From Adineta vaga (lineage: Eukaryota > Rotifera), in assembly GCA_021613535.1 (NCBI GenBank), contig CP075495.1, positions 310,001 to 374,000 on the forward strand: 64,000 nt of DNA, read 5' to 3'. A program made the position numbers and the translations under genes. The notes below the pieces were generated by a model. The model saw only the letters and a list, made by a program, of their open reading frames with translations. It was not told where the DNA came from and did not search any database. Below, piece by piece: positions 1 to 12,425 of this stretch (positions are counted from its first letter, which is position 1; the number at the start of each line of letters is the position of its first letter).

Positions 1-3000
1 CATGAGATACCGTCGACTATTATCTATCCTACTTTCAACAATTTATATTTTCATAATACATTTCGGGCGTACTTTAGAAAATAACATCCTTATTCCAACT
101 GAAGTTTATTAGATTGAGATGCTTTGGATAAAGTAAGTGTTTATTGTGCTTGGAAAAACTATGTCTCTAAAACTTTACAACATTTATTGACATAATTTCT
201 AGTTATTGGAAGTATCATAACTGCCAGTATGAATAGTAGTGCTTCCTATATAGTTACTTTAGATTTCATCTCAATTTTTCCTTTGTCACTAGCCTCTGAT
301 GGTCTATTCTAGAATAATCTGAATCTTTTTAGAACTGTTTTGGCTCCTAAGATTGAAATGCATTCCAAATAGTTGAACAGGACAGATATAATATTCTGAT
401 TTTAGTGTTGAATAATCCAAAAATAGTCTTTTGCTGACCAAGATCTTTAATAATATTCGATTGTCTCATTGGTTATACAACGACTCTTTCTCATGAGATC
501 GATACAATATACTTTTTGGAATTTTTTCGAATGTATTGTAGCGAATCGATGAATTTAATATTTTTTTTTAATATTTTTTGTTCTCTTTCTAACAAATTAT
601 ACTTCCATAAATAATTGTCTTTCGTCCACGCTTTTTTGTTAATGTAAAATAGCGTCTACTGTTATAGTATGGGGAGATTGTTTGAAAACAATCAGTCGCA
701 TAGTATTCGTATGGTAAATAGAAACTAGCCATGAAAGTATATAAAAAAGTCAATTAACTCCTGTCTTTACTAGCTAGATTCCTGCAGAACTAGTCGAACT
801 GAGCTAGAACTTCAACACGATCTGATGGAATTCAGAACCGTAAGAACTTCCTCTTTGTTGTTATCGATTGGTTTCTTGAATGAAGACAACAAAAAAATAT
901 TCGTTGTTAGATCGAATTGTTTCCTATATTTAACACTGCAAAGTCGCATCAAAACAATCAAATCTGAAAAAGGATGTGCACAGATCAAGAGTTATTTCAC
1001 TTTCTTCACGTGTATTAGTTCATACAACGATAACAGCTACATCACCAACATCACTTCTTAGTACGACCTCCTAAAAATGGTATGCTGGTACCAGACTGCA
1101 GTCTTTTTTCCATCACTTAGGAGGGAACCGCTCGAAGTGTCGAACGTCGATTTCATTCATTCATATGCAGATCGATAGAGCGCATCGCAATGGAAAAAGA
1201 TCATTTATTTGTAATTTTCAATATTACAAAGTGAGTCGCGTTGCGGTTTAATCCAATACATTTTAGATTACTTCGTCGGCTCACTCCAAATTTGTAATGT
1301 TTTCTAGCTATTGCGAGCAATCACACTACTGTACATGATCAGTGTTACTTTCTTTTCGGTTTAGGCAGTTCAATGTTTTCTGTTTTAGTTTTCGTCTTTT
1401 GTCAAATGTCGTTTTTAATCAAAATTTTCATGTTTTATAAATGCTGTGTTTATTGTAAGCTACGTGTCACTCGTTGTTCTTGATTTCTGTTGATGTATAA
1501 TCAAGATAAAAATTGTGTAAAGCACCTTTGAGGACGAAATTTTGTTTTTGAAAGGTTTTTGATGAAAAAATTATCTTTTTCATACGAGCAGTATATACAT
1601 GGCAAATCTATCGTGAATGGCGTCTATTCTTGGTTTAACCACAAAATATTCCACATGAAGGTGAGTTTCCTTCATTTCAAAGCTCTCAAATAATAAGCAT
1701 TTTTTTCTAGAAAAAGACTTCTAGTTTGTTAGTGATAATAAAAAATCTAATATATCAAAAATGAAACCACGAAATAACCTAAAGTTTTTAAATCATACAG
1801 CAACGCGTATGAGCTTGTAGCGTTATAAAATTTCAAGTGTAAACGTCCTTTTCTGACTGAACTGTAAGATTTTGAATGTTCATCCATTTTGACTGTAAAA
1901 AGCAAAGAAATAACTCTAACTTTTCAATAATTAGTTATCAACTCAAATGCTTTTGGTCTTTTCCCTATCTCGAAGCCCTCTATCAGCCGAAATACGAGTG
2001 AATGGAATTGACGACGGGCATATTGGGCGATTTCTTTTCCAGCCCAGATCAGTAACAATGTGAAAGTACGATAGTGTGTGGGCATACTAGATCACATCTC
2101 AAAAGAGCTCAAAATATTTTATAAACGAAAAAATAATGTTACTTTCACGATTATTCTGAACATTTCCAGCATTTCTATGTGAGTGAGCAGTGTTCATAAC
2201 TTTCTAAAAGCATTACCACGGTGGGCGCCCGAATTCATTTAGTTGGCCATTACAAATTTTCAGACTTTTTAGTTTACAGCTCGGTGTAGCTGTAATCGAG
2301 TCTTCCGTGATATGTTATCAGTAAGTCACATAAGTTCGAGTGATTATAGCACAACCGAATGATGGCCCATCTTACTCTGTTATATTTTGCAGTGGTGTCA
2401 AAAGTTGTTCGGAAGCTGTCGCAAAAGTTAGGAAATTTTTAATACTTTAAATATCACAGCGCTATTCTATATGTTACAATATGATATTCATGGCGTGTCT
2501 GTCTCACCTATGAGCTTTTGAAATGTCACTAGTTTATTAGGCCAAAAGTTGACTGTTTTTGGTCTTAACCACAAACATTTTGGAATTAAATGTATCTAAC
2601 GATAGGAAGTGAGCTTTCAATAATAATTATGTTTTATTGAACAAGATATTTCTTGTAATACTCCGCAGTTTTTTTAATTTTTTGAGTTCTTACAATTGGG
2701 CGAAGCGAGAGACTAAATGACTCCAAGCAATTAAAAAAGTGCTTATCTTTATATGGTTTTATTAGCTAGCCGAGTCCAAGAATCGCCATATACATATGGG
2801 TCAAAATACTGTGTCCTTTTTGTGTTCTGAGGGAAAATGTCAACGTCAATTCATTTAGTGTATTTTATGAAAACCCTTAGTTTGAAGCAAAAAGTAGGTA
2901 AGAATGTCCTCTGGTATATTGTCCATCTATCTGCAGACTGGGCTCAAAACGCAGTATGAAACAGTTACTCTGTTTTTACAAAGGGATGCTCTGCATTGCC

Positions 3001-3880
3001 GGGTGAGGCGAAAGTTTTTCAATAGTTTTATTTCACATATGTTTCAACCATACAATTGTCTATTATATTTCAATCTGAATTTAGAGAAAAAAAATAGACT
3101 TTGTTTCGAACCGAAAGTAAGAAACTAAGGGAACTAACGAGGCTGCGAAGCTTATAAGATGACTTCGTTGTTATTTTATGATGATCGGTAGTGTGTATAG
3201 GTCCACTCTTCATAGCCAGAGTCTAAACAACAACTTTCATCGAAGAAAAGATGGTTCAATACGAAAGAGAATGAAATGTTTTGGACGAAGAAATTCGAAT
3301 GTATATGACTTTATGAAAATCTTTTTTTAGTAAAGCCTTCAGATTTATCGATTATGTTGTTATATTCTGTTGATAATTACAAGTTCTCTTAGCCCCTTAG
3401 TTCCCTTAGTTCCTGTAGTGATCTGGAAGTTCAAATAATGACAAGGGTGATGAAGGTAACATCTTATTGAGGGTGAATTTATTTGTTTTAATTCAAAAGA
3501 CTATTCTCAGGAAAGTTAATGTTTCTTAGTATATTCATTGTGAAAGATGTTGATTTGTTGGTTCCCTTAATTCTCGTTCTAAATATGTGTACGAAGGTCG
3601 ATTATTTTCCAAAATTCAATTTAAAATATAAAAGACCATAGAGTCATTTCAACGTACATCAAGCGGTAAAGTTTTACATTTTTCTAAAGATGCAACTTAA
3701 AAGACTCTACAAGAATGCTAATAAGAAGTCTTTTTGTCTTGTTGCAATGGTGTTTTCCATACTCAAAACAGAAGACCCACATGACAGTGCCGTGTCCCAT
3801 TGACTCTTATTTATAGAAAAGCGGTTCGAGACATTTTTTATTTTATAAAAGGACCTTATTAGTACATTTTATATATACAT
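1..3880. other. Intergenic, no gene recognised
   Basis: A+T-rich sequence with only short open frames and no protein motif that I recognise. Words such as GTTCCCTTAGTT recur near 3120, 3395 and 3560, and a GTGAGGCGAAAGTTTT-like word at about 3003 has an inverted partner near 4455. These may be remains of an old repeat, but I could not define its ends. Confidence 0.4.
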
Positions 3881-3882
3881 TA

Positions 3883-4361
3883 CTTCTCCCTAATAACGAC
3901 ACAAAAATGAAACTTTATTTGTTTTTATTCGCGTTCATTTATTTGACGATCTATTTCAAACAACTTTATATTTGGGGAATCTTTGAATGACGCTCTCTTG
4001 AATGATATATTTTCGATCCATTTTCTCATATGTTTTCATGGAGATATCACCGGTCTACGATCATGACATCTTGCTGTCGTTATTAATGACACAAATTAGG
4101 TGGACGACTTTATCAAAACGAAAAATCAGCTGGGCGTCGTTATTATGGGAGTAGCGTGTAATAACGACAGCAAGACATCATGATCGTAGACCGGTGATAT
4201 CTCCATGAAAACATATGAGAAAATGGATCGAAAATATATCATTCAAGAGAGCGTCATTCAAAGATTCCCCAAATATAAAGTTGTTTGAAATAGATCGTCA
4301 AATAAATGAACGCGAATAAAAACAAATAAAGTTTCATTTTTGTGTCGTTATTAGGGAGAAG
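3883..4361. mobile_element. Fold-back MITE with about 204-bp near-identical arms
   Basis: The left arm (3883 to about 4086) and right arm (about 4158-4361) are reverse complements over about 204 bp, and I count only about two mismatches. The loop is about 70 bp. The ends read CTTCTCCC and GGGAGAAG and are flanked by TA on both sides (3881-3882 and 4362-4363), the target duplication of Tc1/mariner-type elements. It has no coding capacity, so it would depend on a transposase encoded elsewhere. The very high arm identity suggests recent origin or homogenisation of the arms. Confidence 0.85.
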
Positions 4362-4363
4362 TA

Positions 4364-7200
4364 CTATAGCTTTTCATGACACACCTTCTTAAAAAACCAA
4401 TATTTTTTCATTGACCTATGTCGAGATAGATAGGAGACGAAAAGTGTTTCAAAACTTTCGCCTCATCCTATATATCGACTTCTGCTCATGTGAAAATTGA
4501 ACAGTTGAGTGTACTAATGTATGTAATCGTCTGATGAGACTACTACAGCTTATTTTATGATCTTGATGAATATTTGTATAGTTTTTCTGTGAAACAACTC
4601 TTTCTACTTTGAAACAGATGTTTCAGAACGTCGGGCTAAATATATCCAGTGCAAAATTTTGATGATTCTCTTTATGTATGATACATATGATCGACCAGAT
4701 TACTCGGCAAATGTATTATGTATTTGTTCAGTATATTGAACGATTTTTTAGGGTTTTCTCTCGTAAAAATACACGGTTTGACACAGTTTCAATGGACATC
4801 AGAAACATTTAACAACTGAAAGTGGCTTGTGTCTTTTTCAATACTACTTGTTATATCATCATGGCCTATCGTTGCATTGATCTCTATTATCCAACTAACG
4901 TAATCATAGTGCGTAATTATTTTTATGCCTTTTGAAAGACAGTTTGGGATTTCCAGTGCTGAAATGTTCCACAAGAATTCATCTTTTTAAGCATGGACAT
5001 TTGATACGAAAATTATAGCATGTTTTATGAGAAACAGGGGAAATAAAAAGAAAGTTTTTTTGTACCCTTTATCAGTAAGGGAACAGATTTGTTTTCTGCT
5101 TAGGTTAGATTGTGTGCATTGCAACAGTAGAGTATACTTTCGAGTTTATAATTTACTGAGTGGTTGCAAATGTCAATCAAAACCAAGAAACTAATAAATA
5201 AAATTGAAAAATGGCTTATATACCTATCTAATCGAAATACTTATTGTTTCATACAAAACCATAAAAGAATCTATCGGTCTGATTCATGCTTGACCAAAAT
5301 AGTGTTTCTTTCCGTCATCTATCTCATTCCAGAGCCCCTAAATATTGGTTCTGTATACAACAGAAATGTTCCACGGATAGCTCTGAGTATGAGTAGAAGC
5401 TACACCGACGAATCTCCCGGCAACCGCCTTCTTCGGAGAGTATCGTGTCAATACAGGATTAAAGGTCAGTTATTGAGTATCATCTAGCTATTTCCAACAT
5501 CTATTGCATGAGTGTTATTACATTGGGCAGTGTGTCCTTTGAAACTCGTTGATATTAGGGACACAGCATACTCTAAGAGGAGAAGGTAGTTTCACCAAAT
5601 TCTCTGCAAAGGTTTCATAAATGTACAAAAGCATCCAAAAGTCTTGAAAAACAATTATTAAACTTTAACAAACCTTATAGGAATCGAAGTGCCCGCATAG
5701 GCCTAAACCATATTCTACAAAGCTCTTTTTTGAGTTAAATATGAAAAAAAAAGTTTTATACGGAGAGTCAGTGCCTTTTTCTGTTGTATAGATTTTCGTG
5801 CTAGTAACCAGTTAAAATTAGCTATAACTTCGATCCTTTACAGTAACTAGTGCACGGAAGATGCTATGGATTAGTAAAAAGATCTGGGTCGGAACTTTTA
5901 ATATTTAACGGGTCCGAGTCCAAAAAAACGTGGGTCCACAGCTCGTTTATGGTCGCACTCAGTTACTACGAAGGTTGTATAGATTTTATTGATTATTTCG
6001 TATGCTCTAGTATTTTGTATAAATCTATGTTATCTTTTTCTACGGCTCGGTAGAATCATCTTTCTTTTAGAGTTTATGCTGAGAATCAATCAGATTCAGG
6101 CTGTTTCACACAAATTGATATTCAAGAAACACAAACTCAATGCAGGCAAATTTCGTTCTATTTATTCAAAGTGATTTCTACAAAGATTTTCACAAAATTG
6201 TCATTTTTCATGTCAGATCTTGAAAAGAGACCTATTGTTAACATTGTTGAAATTCATAATTTTTATTAGAATGTATAATATCGATTATATGATCTTATTC
6301 AAAAGCAAAAGTTTTAGGAACTTACTTTTCAGAAATTATTATGACGTTAGCTGTATGATGTATGTGTGAATCGTTTAATTTTCGGAAGTTTTTGATATAA
6401 TGATTGAAAATCAAAAGTATTTTGTCATAAAAACAATATTCTGTTCCGAGTTTTGTTTTTTATGCATGATTACATCTAACAGAGGAAGAGAATACGTTCC
6501 TGACAATTAAAAACGACTTGTCAAAGGTATGATTGATTGATCGATACATGATCCATTCGTAAAAAGAGTTTTCTTTTTGTCCTACGAGTATACAAAATCC
6601 ATTGAAAACTTCACATAATTGAAATTAGAGGAATATAAGTCTTATGTGGAAACTTACTAGTTTATAAATTCGAAGCTGTGAAAACTATTTAGTCTTAGTA
6701 AAAGAAGTTTGATGAGGTCATATTTTCAATCATTAGTATTATCATAGATTTCACATTTACTATTCTATAAACTTTTCTTATCTGGTAGGGTGATATAAAT
6801 AAAACAATAGCAGTGAATTCGAATAGTATATTCTATAGATATGATAGAACTCCAAGCTGACAACTGAAGAAATAGATTGTCTCTCATGAATGGAATGGCA
6901 AAATTTTATCGAAACAGGAAACTAGAATTTCTTGGAAGTTGTTGCTGATAAAGAGTATTTAGATGTATCAGCATTAAACTAAATTAGCTACTTGGTTCTA
7001 ATTCTTTTTCGCAAAACATCTCAACGTTTCAGTGTTTCCAGCAGATGTATATTTAGTAGAACATCTAGAGCAAATATAATGGAGTTTAATCTGTTAAATA
7101 TAGGGTAAAGTAAATGGACGGTTTTATCAGATAAGAATTATTTGAACGAAGAACATTTTTCACCAAAAATAAATAGAAAAAAGTTTAAATATAAATCTTG
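4364..7200. other. Intergenic, no gene recognised
   Basis: A+T-rich, with short open frames (the longest about 107 codons at 5164-5487) that show no recognisable domain. I see no clear terminal repeats or tandem arrays. Confidence 0.4.
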
Positions 7201-7201
7201 A

Positions 7202-7275
7202 GGGTGTGGATGTGGGTGTGGGTGTGCATATACGTATACGAGGAATATCGGCACTCACACCGACACGCACACTCT
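7202..7275. repeat. Telomere-like G-block / C-block inverted motif
   Basis: A GTGTGGG-like block at 7202-7227 is followed by about 23 bp of spacer and then a degenerate CACAC-rich block at 7251-7275, so the two halves can pair imperfectly. The repeat unit matches the TGTGGG telomeric repeat reported for bdelloids. The motif lies just outside the hAT-like element that starts at 7309. Confidence 0.65.
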
Positions 7276-7308
7276 CTGTCTTTTAAAGAGTACGACCTGA
7301 ATGCATGA

Positions 7309-7948
7309 TAGGGTCCAGCGAGATGAAGGTTTTTTGTCCCGATCCCGAACCCATTTTCTAACGGCAAACTCGTCCCGGTCCCGTTTATACCTGTTTTTGC
7401 GAATCAGTCAGACATATTTTTCAAACTCATGTCAGATGAGACATCATTCGATAGCATTGCATGCTATTGTGATTTTTAGACAGAAAAGTGACGTTTAAGT
7501 ATACATTCTAATATCTTTGTCAATTATGTACTTTACCAAACTATTTTGTCAACTGCTGGGGTAGAAATTTTTATTGAAAGCGTAAAAAGCATACAACATA
7601 TCGCAAATGAAAGAGGAGGATAGATGGAAGACAAGGTCAATAAGGACGAATAAATATGGTGAAGAAAAGAAAGAGATCATATGACTGAAAACAATATATC
7701 TAACGATGAAATCATATTACTATACACGCCAATACCAACCATACAGAAGTTAATTTTTCCTCTACATTTGATTTCTTTCTATTATGATGTTTTTATTAAA
7801 GATTATAACAAAAACTTTAAAAATGTTACATTTTGATATGAAATAATTAAGTAGGCCCCCAAAATGTTCATCTTAGTCTCGATTCCGGTTCCGACGGGAA
7901 TGGGACCGAGTTCGGAAAAAAGGATCGAGACAGTCCCGCCGGACCCTA
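7309..7948. mobile_element. Non-autonomous hAT-like element (TAGGGTCC termini)
   Basis: Both ends carry TAGGGTCC(A/G)GCG in inverted orientation (7309 onward and up to 7948), followed inward by degenerate G/C-rich sub-terminal repeats of the CCCGATCC type. The 640-bp interior has no transposase. An 8-bp target duplication is not evident here. A relative at 36461-37172 shares the termini and does have one, which supports hAT-type mobility. It ends about 35 bp from the stop codon of the methyltransferase gene. Confidence 0.6.
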
Positions 7949-7984
7949 TTGGACACCTCGAACGCGTCCCTCGTTCGGCTGTGT

Positions 7985-8821
7985 TCAGAGAAATTTCTGA
8001 ATTTCAGCAAAACAGGGCAGATCCCTAATTTTCAATATTTGGCGAGCAACTTGATTACTAGTGGTGATATCACCACCGGTTTCAACAAAAGTTTTGTAGT
8101 CAACAAGGTGTGATAATACTTCTGGAGACCTCTGAGCGCGATGAAATAAATGTCCAATTGCTGCATCGCGAAAGTACCACTCGAACGATGGTAATTTATA
8201 ACAGTCACTCAACAGTAAGTCGCTTCTCACCCAAATGAGATCTAAGTATCCAACTCTTCCTACCATAGTGTATCCGTATGCCTCAGCAACCATACGCAAT
8301 GCACCCGCACTTGCGCCCCAGGCGCATTCCTGAAATCTAAAGGTGAAATTTCTTAAGATATGTCGATCTCCAATTATCGTTGGATCGATTAAAGTCACTG
8401 TATCTGTAATTGGATAATTTGAATTATATTCGGTAGTGATTACTCGTGGTCTATAACCGGCTTGTAAAATTGAACGAAGTACCCATAAATCATGTGAATC
8501 CATATCACAGGAAATATAATCAAGATCCTTGGGGACCGTGTTTTCTGCAAAGATGCTGACGATATTATTGGCAAAGAGAAAGTATTTTTTTAAGTTGATT
8601 TTCTCATTTTGATTGTTACCATCCAGCAACAAACCGCGCCAACCGCCTTCATGTAACAACCGCGTATTTGCCCCACTTCCGCCAGAACTATAGTTGGGTT
8701 CATTAAAACCAAACTCAACGAAATATTTATTTGTACTCTGAATGATTGAAAATATTCTTTCTAAATACAGATCCTGCGATCCTTGCGAATATGGACCCTT
8801 TAAATTAGTCCATCGATGCAT
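7985..8821 (-). CDS. FkbM-like (Methyltransf_21) methyltransferase
   Basis: A 278-residue single open frame resembling the FkbM family of SAM-dependent methyltransferases, which O-methylate sugars or small molecules. Visible blocks are FVEFGFN (34-40, SAM-binding region), GWRGLLLDGN (60-69), the acidic motif SCDMDSHD (104-111) and YRPRVITTEYN (123-133), all in the family order. No signal peptide or membrane segment is seen. The ATG at 8821 is the first in this frame near the conserved core; the frame stays open a little further upstream, so a short 5' exon is possible. Family members in rotifers are often considered to be of bacterial origin. That, the lack of introns and the transposon-rich surroundings make horizontal acquisition a reasonable inference. 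The substrate is unknown. Confidence 0.75.
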   Translation of the reverse strand: MHRWTNLKGPYSQGSQDLYLERIFSIIQSTNKYFVEFGFNEPNYSSGGSGANTRLLHEGGWRGLLLDGNNQNEKINLKKYFLFANNIVSIFAENTVPKDLDYISCDMDSHDLWVLRSILQAGYRPRVITTEYNSNYPITDTVTLIDPTIIGDRHILRNFTFRFQECAWGASAGALRMVAEAYGYTMVGRVGYLDLIWVRSDLLLSDCYKLPSFEWYFRDAAIGHLFHRAQRSPEVLSHLVDYKTFVETGGDITTSNQVARQILKIRDLPCFAEIQKFL

Positions 8822-8952
8822 ATCATAAATCCATCTTGAAGTCGCAACGCAGTTTGGCAGGACATCATTTTTCTAATATATCAGAAAAATTAATAATTTG
8901 CTGTGACGAATCGAATGCACAAGTATATGAAAGAAACATGAAAGTGTATTTG

Positions 8953-9019
8953 AAGGGTGAGAGTGTGGGGGAAGAGGGTAGCCAAACCATACCAACTATC
9001 ATACTACACCTACACCTAT
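8953..9019. repeat. Degenerate telomere-like G-block / C-block motif
   Basis: A G-rich block (GGGTGAGAGTGTGGGGG type, 8953-8979) is followed closely by an ACACCTACACC-type C-rich block (to about 9019). It is a weaker copy of the paired motif seen elsewhere in the window. Confidence 0.4.
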
Positions 9020-9150
9020 ATACATATTACCATGATCTACTGGATGTCGTGTTGAAACTAGCAAAATGAATCGCTATTAAACTGTCAACAGATTTTAAAG
9101 TTATGTTAACATATTATTAAAAAATACCAATAAACTACGACTGGGTCAAA

Positions 9151-9253
9151 GGGAGAGGGTGAGCGTGGTGTGTGGACGGTGGGGTGGACGAGGGTGTGCG
9201 TAATAGTATGGAATCCATAAAGACACCACACCCACACTCACACCCACATCCTC
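9151..9253. repeat. Telomere-like G-block / C-block inverted motif, long copy
   Basis: A roughly 50-bp G-rich block (9151-9200, with GTGTGGG and GGGTGTG units) is followed by about 22 bp of A+T-rich spacer and a CACCACACCCACACTCACACCC block (about 9223-9253). This is the longest G-rich arm of this motif in the window. Confidence 0.7.
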
Positions 9254-9674
9254 TATAAGAGAAATATCCTAAACTGAAAGATCTGACTTTTTCTGGTATA
9301 TTCCGAACAATTTTGGTCGTCTCCAATTACGGAAGCTCAAAAGTCAAAGTAAAAATCAGATGATTTCCTGCTTTGTAGTCTTGCTCTCGTTCTTTTATTA
9401 GTTCACGAGACATTTCTATAAAAAAGAATGCTTTCGCTTAAATTTACTGACCGGTTTTGTAAGACGGGATTAGTGTCTCAGCATTGTGTCATATTTTTTG
9501 ACTCATGGTTCTCTTGAAAAATACACTCAAAAGTCTGCTCGACAACAGCTGAAAATTTATCTGAACCACATCAAAAATGTTCCAAGATATGCTGTCGAAA
9601 ATTTTAAAGCCTCCTCGATTTTCGAAACCAAACTGTTCTTCTGTTAAAAAAGTCAGTCTTGGAAACCTTCTTAA

Positions 9675-9887
9675 CCCTTGCAGTACCAGCCTTTTTACGT
9701 CTTGACTGCAATTGTTCTTCTAATCCAAATAATGAGATTTTTAGATCTGATTTCATAGAGACCATGTCAAAACAATGATCTTTTTAATTTCTGCGAAAAA
9801 TTCAAAATACATCTCAGATTTTGTTACTCAAAAAGATCCATTTACTTTGGCTGGGGTCAAAAATGACCCCGGCTGGTACTACAAGGG
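9675..9887. mobile_element. piggyBac-type MITE
   Basis: A 213-bp element flanked by TTAA on both sides (9671-9674 and 9888-9891), the exact piggyBac target duplication. The inverted ends read CCCTTGCAGTACCAGCC and GGCTGGTACTACAAGGG. A small palindrome (GGGGTCAAAAATGACCCC, 9853-9870) lies near the right end. The full piggyBac element at 25841-28605 has a comparable sub-terminal palindrome. It has no coding capacity. Confidence 0.85.
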
Positions 9888-10560
9888 TTAAAAACAAAAA
9901 TTTTGTCTTCGAGAGTAATTCCGAGTTCGTTTGTATTTACTAAGATGCGAAATTTTTTAGAGTGTTAGATTCAGGTTGTAGAATGAAGTGATAGTGTTGT
10001 CGCACAGAACCGCATAGAACATCAACATAGTCCTTTGATTCGTGCTCTGGTTACTTCGTTGATATACTCAGTGATATGAAAGTAACACGAAGATTTCGAT
10101 GAGTCCAAAGGAAAGTATCTAGACTATGAGGTAAGAAGGTAGGGCACAAGGCGCTGATAGCTAAATTTATTTCCATACTCACGCACTCTCACATACACGT
10201 TCATTACACTGTCAATAGATGTTGTAGAAACTTACCAAACTGGAATCAGAAAAATTCAGTACCGCCAATGTTGTGAGAAAACCAAGTCGTTCAGTCTTTG
10301 TGAGCTGGTAGCTAAAACCCAGTATTATGACACAGACAGTGATAAGCAAGAACCCTTTTAATAGTTTCACTGACTCACAGTGTGAAAAGAGTTTTTCAAA
10401 TGAAGGAATAAACATTATTAGCAACAATTTGTAAAGTTTCTATAATCTTCCATAAGAATATAACTAATGTATGAAAAATTCAGACGGTGGGCACGTTGCT
10501 TCGACTACTTCTATCTTAGATTATTTTTGATCCCCCAACGACTATTTGAGGGTTTGCATT

Positions 10561-10620
10561 AGGGTGTGGGTGTGAGTGTGCACATTGATTAATTATCTAC
10601 ACCTACACCCACGCCTACTC
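10561..10620. repeat. Telomere-like G-block / C-block inverted motif
   Basis: AGGGTGTGGGTGTGAGTGTG (10561-10580), about 18 bp of A+T-rich spacer, then ACACCTACACCCACGCC (from 10599). The two blocks are close reverse complements and can form a hairpin. Confidence 0.7.
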
Positions 10621-10914
10621 TATTTGTTGATCTTCTAGTACAAATTGAAAACTCTTTTTAATTGTACTATTAGATTGAATTCATCGACTCGACATGTATC
10701 AGTATAGTCCAACTGGATTTCTAGCAAAAAAGTGTCAAATGATCTTCTAACTAAGACTCATCAATTTCACTAGGTCCTGAATCGATTGGATGGCATCCAG
10801 TCCTAACTGGTGCCATGTCGGACTGGTACTGAATGCATACCTAACATCAACTGACATCATCATACAATTCTGCGGCTTTCAAATGGCCAGTACACATAAA
10901 AGTAAGGTACCATA

Positions 10915-11701
10915 CACTGTAGAAAAAAAGCGTAGAATTACAAACTCTCGAAAAGGATTGATGGTCGCGATATGAACCCTTTTGTGAAACACGATCTGAA
11001 AGAGAGTGTTTAAGGGTAGAAATCTGCCCCCCCCCCCTCACAGGCGTGATCGACACAAGCAGCGATTCATCACAGACGTGACCGACAGACTAACAACCCC
11101 ATTACGACGTTACCGGCATACGCAATGACCTCATGTTGAGTGTGCGCGCGCGGTTGAGCGTAGCTTATTTACACTTTAGACTTACCCACAGTAACCCTCA
11201 TTCAAGTACACCCTCTATTCATTTATCTGTGAAAACTATCACAGATAATTCAGATTTTGGCAATAATTAGGGATGTAACAATACCAATACTTCCAATACA
11301 AATACCAATACTCCAATACGGTATTGGTATTGTTACATCCCTAGCAATAATGTAAACGCAGAACAATTATTGATTAGAGATCTCCGTTGCAATAATAGAA
11401 ACAGATTTATCGTGTTTCACATTTCTAATCCCACTACGGATTGCGCTGAAAGCATTTTATGTTTATAAATGTTGGTAAGGGTTTCTTATGCGTTGCACTT
11501 TCATAAACCCTTTAGGGTAGATCAGCATTCATGTACCCTTTAGAAGAACCGTAGAAAAGAAAAGCGGTTTTCGAGAGTTTATGAAGTTAATGAACCCTTT
11601 AAGGGTATACGAACGTGGAACGTATAAAATACCCTTCCTATAACTCATAAGATTAATAAACTCCTTGAAAGGGTTTATTATTCTGCGCTTTTTTTACTGT
11701 G
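10915..11701. mobile_element. TA-flanked terminal-inverted-repeat element nested in a repeat
   Basis: Inverted ends (CACTGTAGAAAAAAAGCG on the left; CGCTTTTTTTACTGTG on the right) are flanked by TA at 10913-10914 and 11702-11703. The insertion is confirmed inside the window: the related repeat arm at 37861-37870 has the uninterrupted sequence ACCATAATAG, matching the flanks with one TA. The 787-bp interior has no transposase. It contains a C13 tract near 11026, several AACCCTTT/AAGGGTT words between 11500 and 11680, and a nested hAT MITE. Confidence 0.85.
11268..11343. mobile_element. 76-bp hAT-type MITE
   Basis: The ends are TAGGGATGTAACAATACC and its exact reverse complement, and the element is flanked by perfect 8-bp duplications (GCAATAAT at 11260-11267 and 11344-11351). 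The length of the duplication and the terminal pattern are those of hAT elements. The interior is just short AATAC(C/T) repeats. It lies inside the 10915-11701 element, so it inserted later. Confidence 0.9.
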
Positions 11702-12425
11702 TAATAGCTATCTTACCGAACTCTTTTAAGGTACGCTTTCGTCGATGTAATTTAAATTTTGGCGATATTATTTCGACTAAACAAGTCTATCAGATTAGTT
11801 TTGAGTCGATAGAAGTCACGAAAAATGCATCTCCTGATGAAGATCAGATAGAGGGTGATAAGAGATCAGGAAATGTCTCATAATGGTGAAAGTTTGCGGC
11901 AAAAGTTTGAGGAGGAACTAATAGGTTAGAAGGTCTATATATATGGCATAGCCAGTTTTAACGAATTTGTATTTTTCATTCAACTATCAGGAAAACGGAA
12001 ATAGGATACAAGGTCGATAGGTAGCACTTATGTACTCACACACTCCCATGCCACTGGCTGATCATCATTCGGTGTTGCTGAATTAAAAAATTACTTTTTT
12101 ATTCATTAATATAGGGTTTCTACAATTTTGGCATACTCTGTAGTGGACAAGTAACGCTCGTCGTGCCGACTCACTTAACCCTCGACTGTGGAGGACAGAT
12201 ATTTTTTGAGTGTCGCAATAGTGAGACGAATTGACCTAGCAACTTTACATATGAGGAAATGGTTGAAGTGCTTTTACTGAAGTATTTATTACTCTTCGAA
12301 AACAAAAGTACTCGATTTTTCTAATAAAATCAACGAGAATAAGACGTATTTTTCATTGTGATCTTACAACAATATCATGAGTACTAGCAGTCAGGTCCAA
12401 AATTAAACAAAGCAAACAAAGATCG

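Larger units (their letters stand above)
10640..12060. mobile_element. Interrupted third copy of the 37.5-38.6 kb fold-back repeat arm
   Basis: Segments 10650-10912 and 11704-12060 match, in order, the right arm of the inverted-repeat element at 37529-38656. Shared words include the actgta/ccactagattgcattcatcgact region, the attctg(c/t)ggctttcaaa region and the gcatctcctgatgaagatcagata region. This copy is interrupted by the TA-flanked insertion at 10915-11701 and by another roughly 150-bp insertion near 10700-10840. Weak homology continues past 12060. A possible fourth fragment lies at 10130-10195. Confidence 0.7.

Noticed and set aside
825-1061. 78-codon open frame
   Set aside because: No recognisable motif, no neighbours, and typical length for chance in this composition.
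5164-5487. 107-codon open frame
   Set aside because: Longest in the 4-7 kb region, but without domain, signal or splice context; no support for a gene.
12100-12425. Helitron 3' end at a CTAG on the minus strand (near 12233)
   Set aside because: No GC-rich hairpin is present just before it, so the end could not be called.
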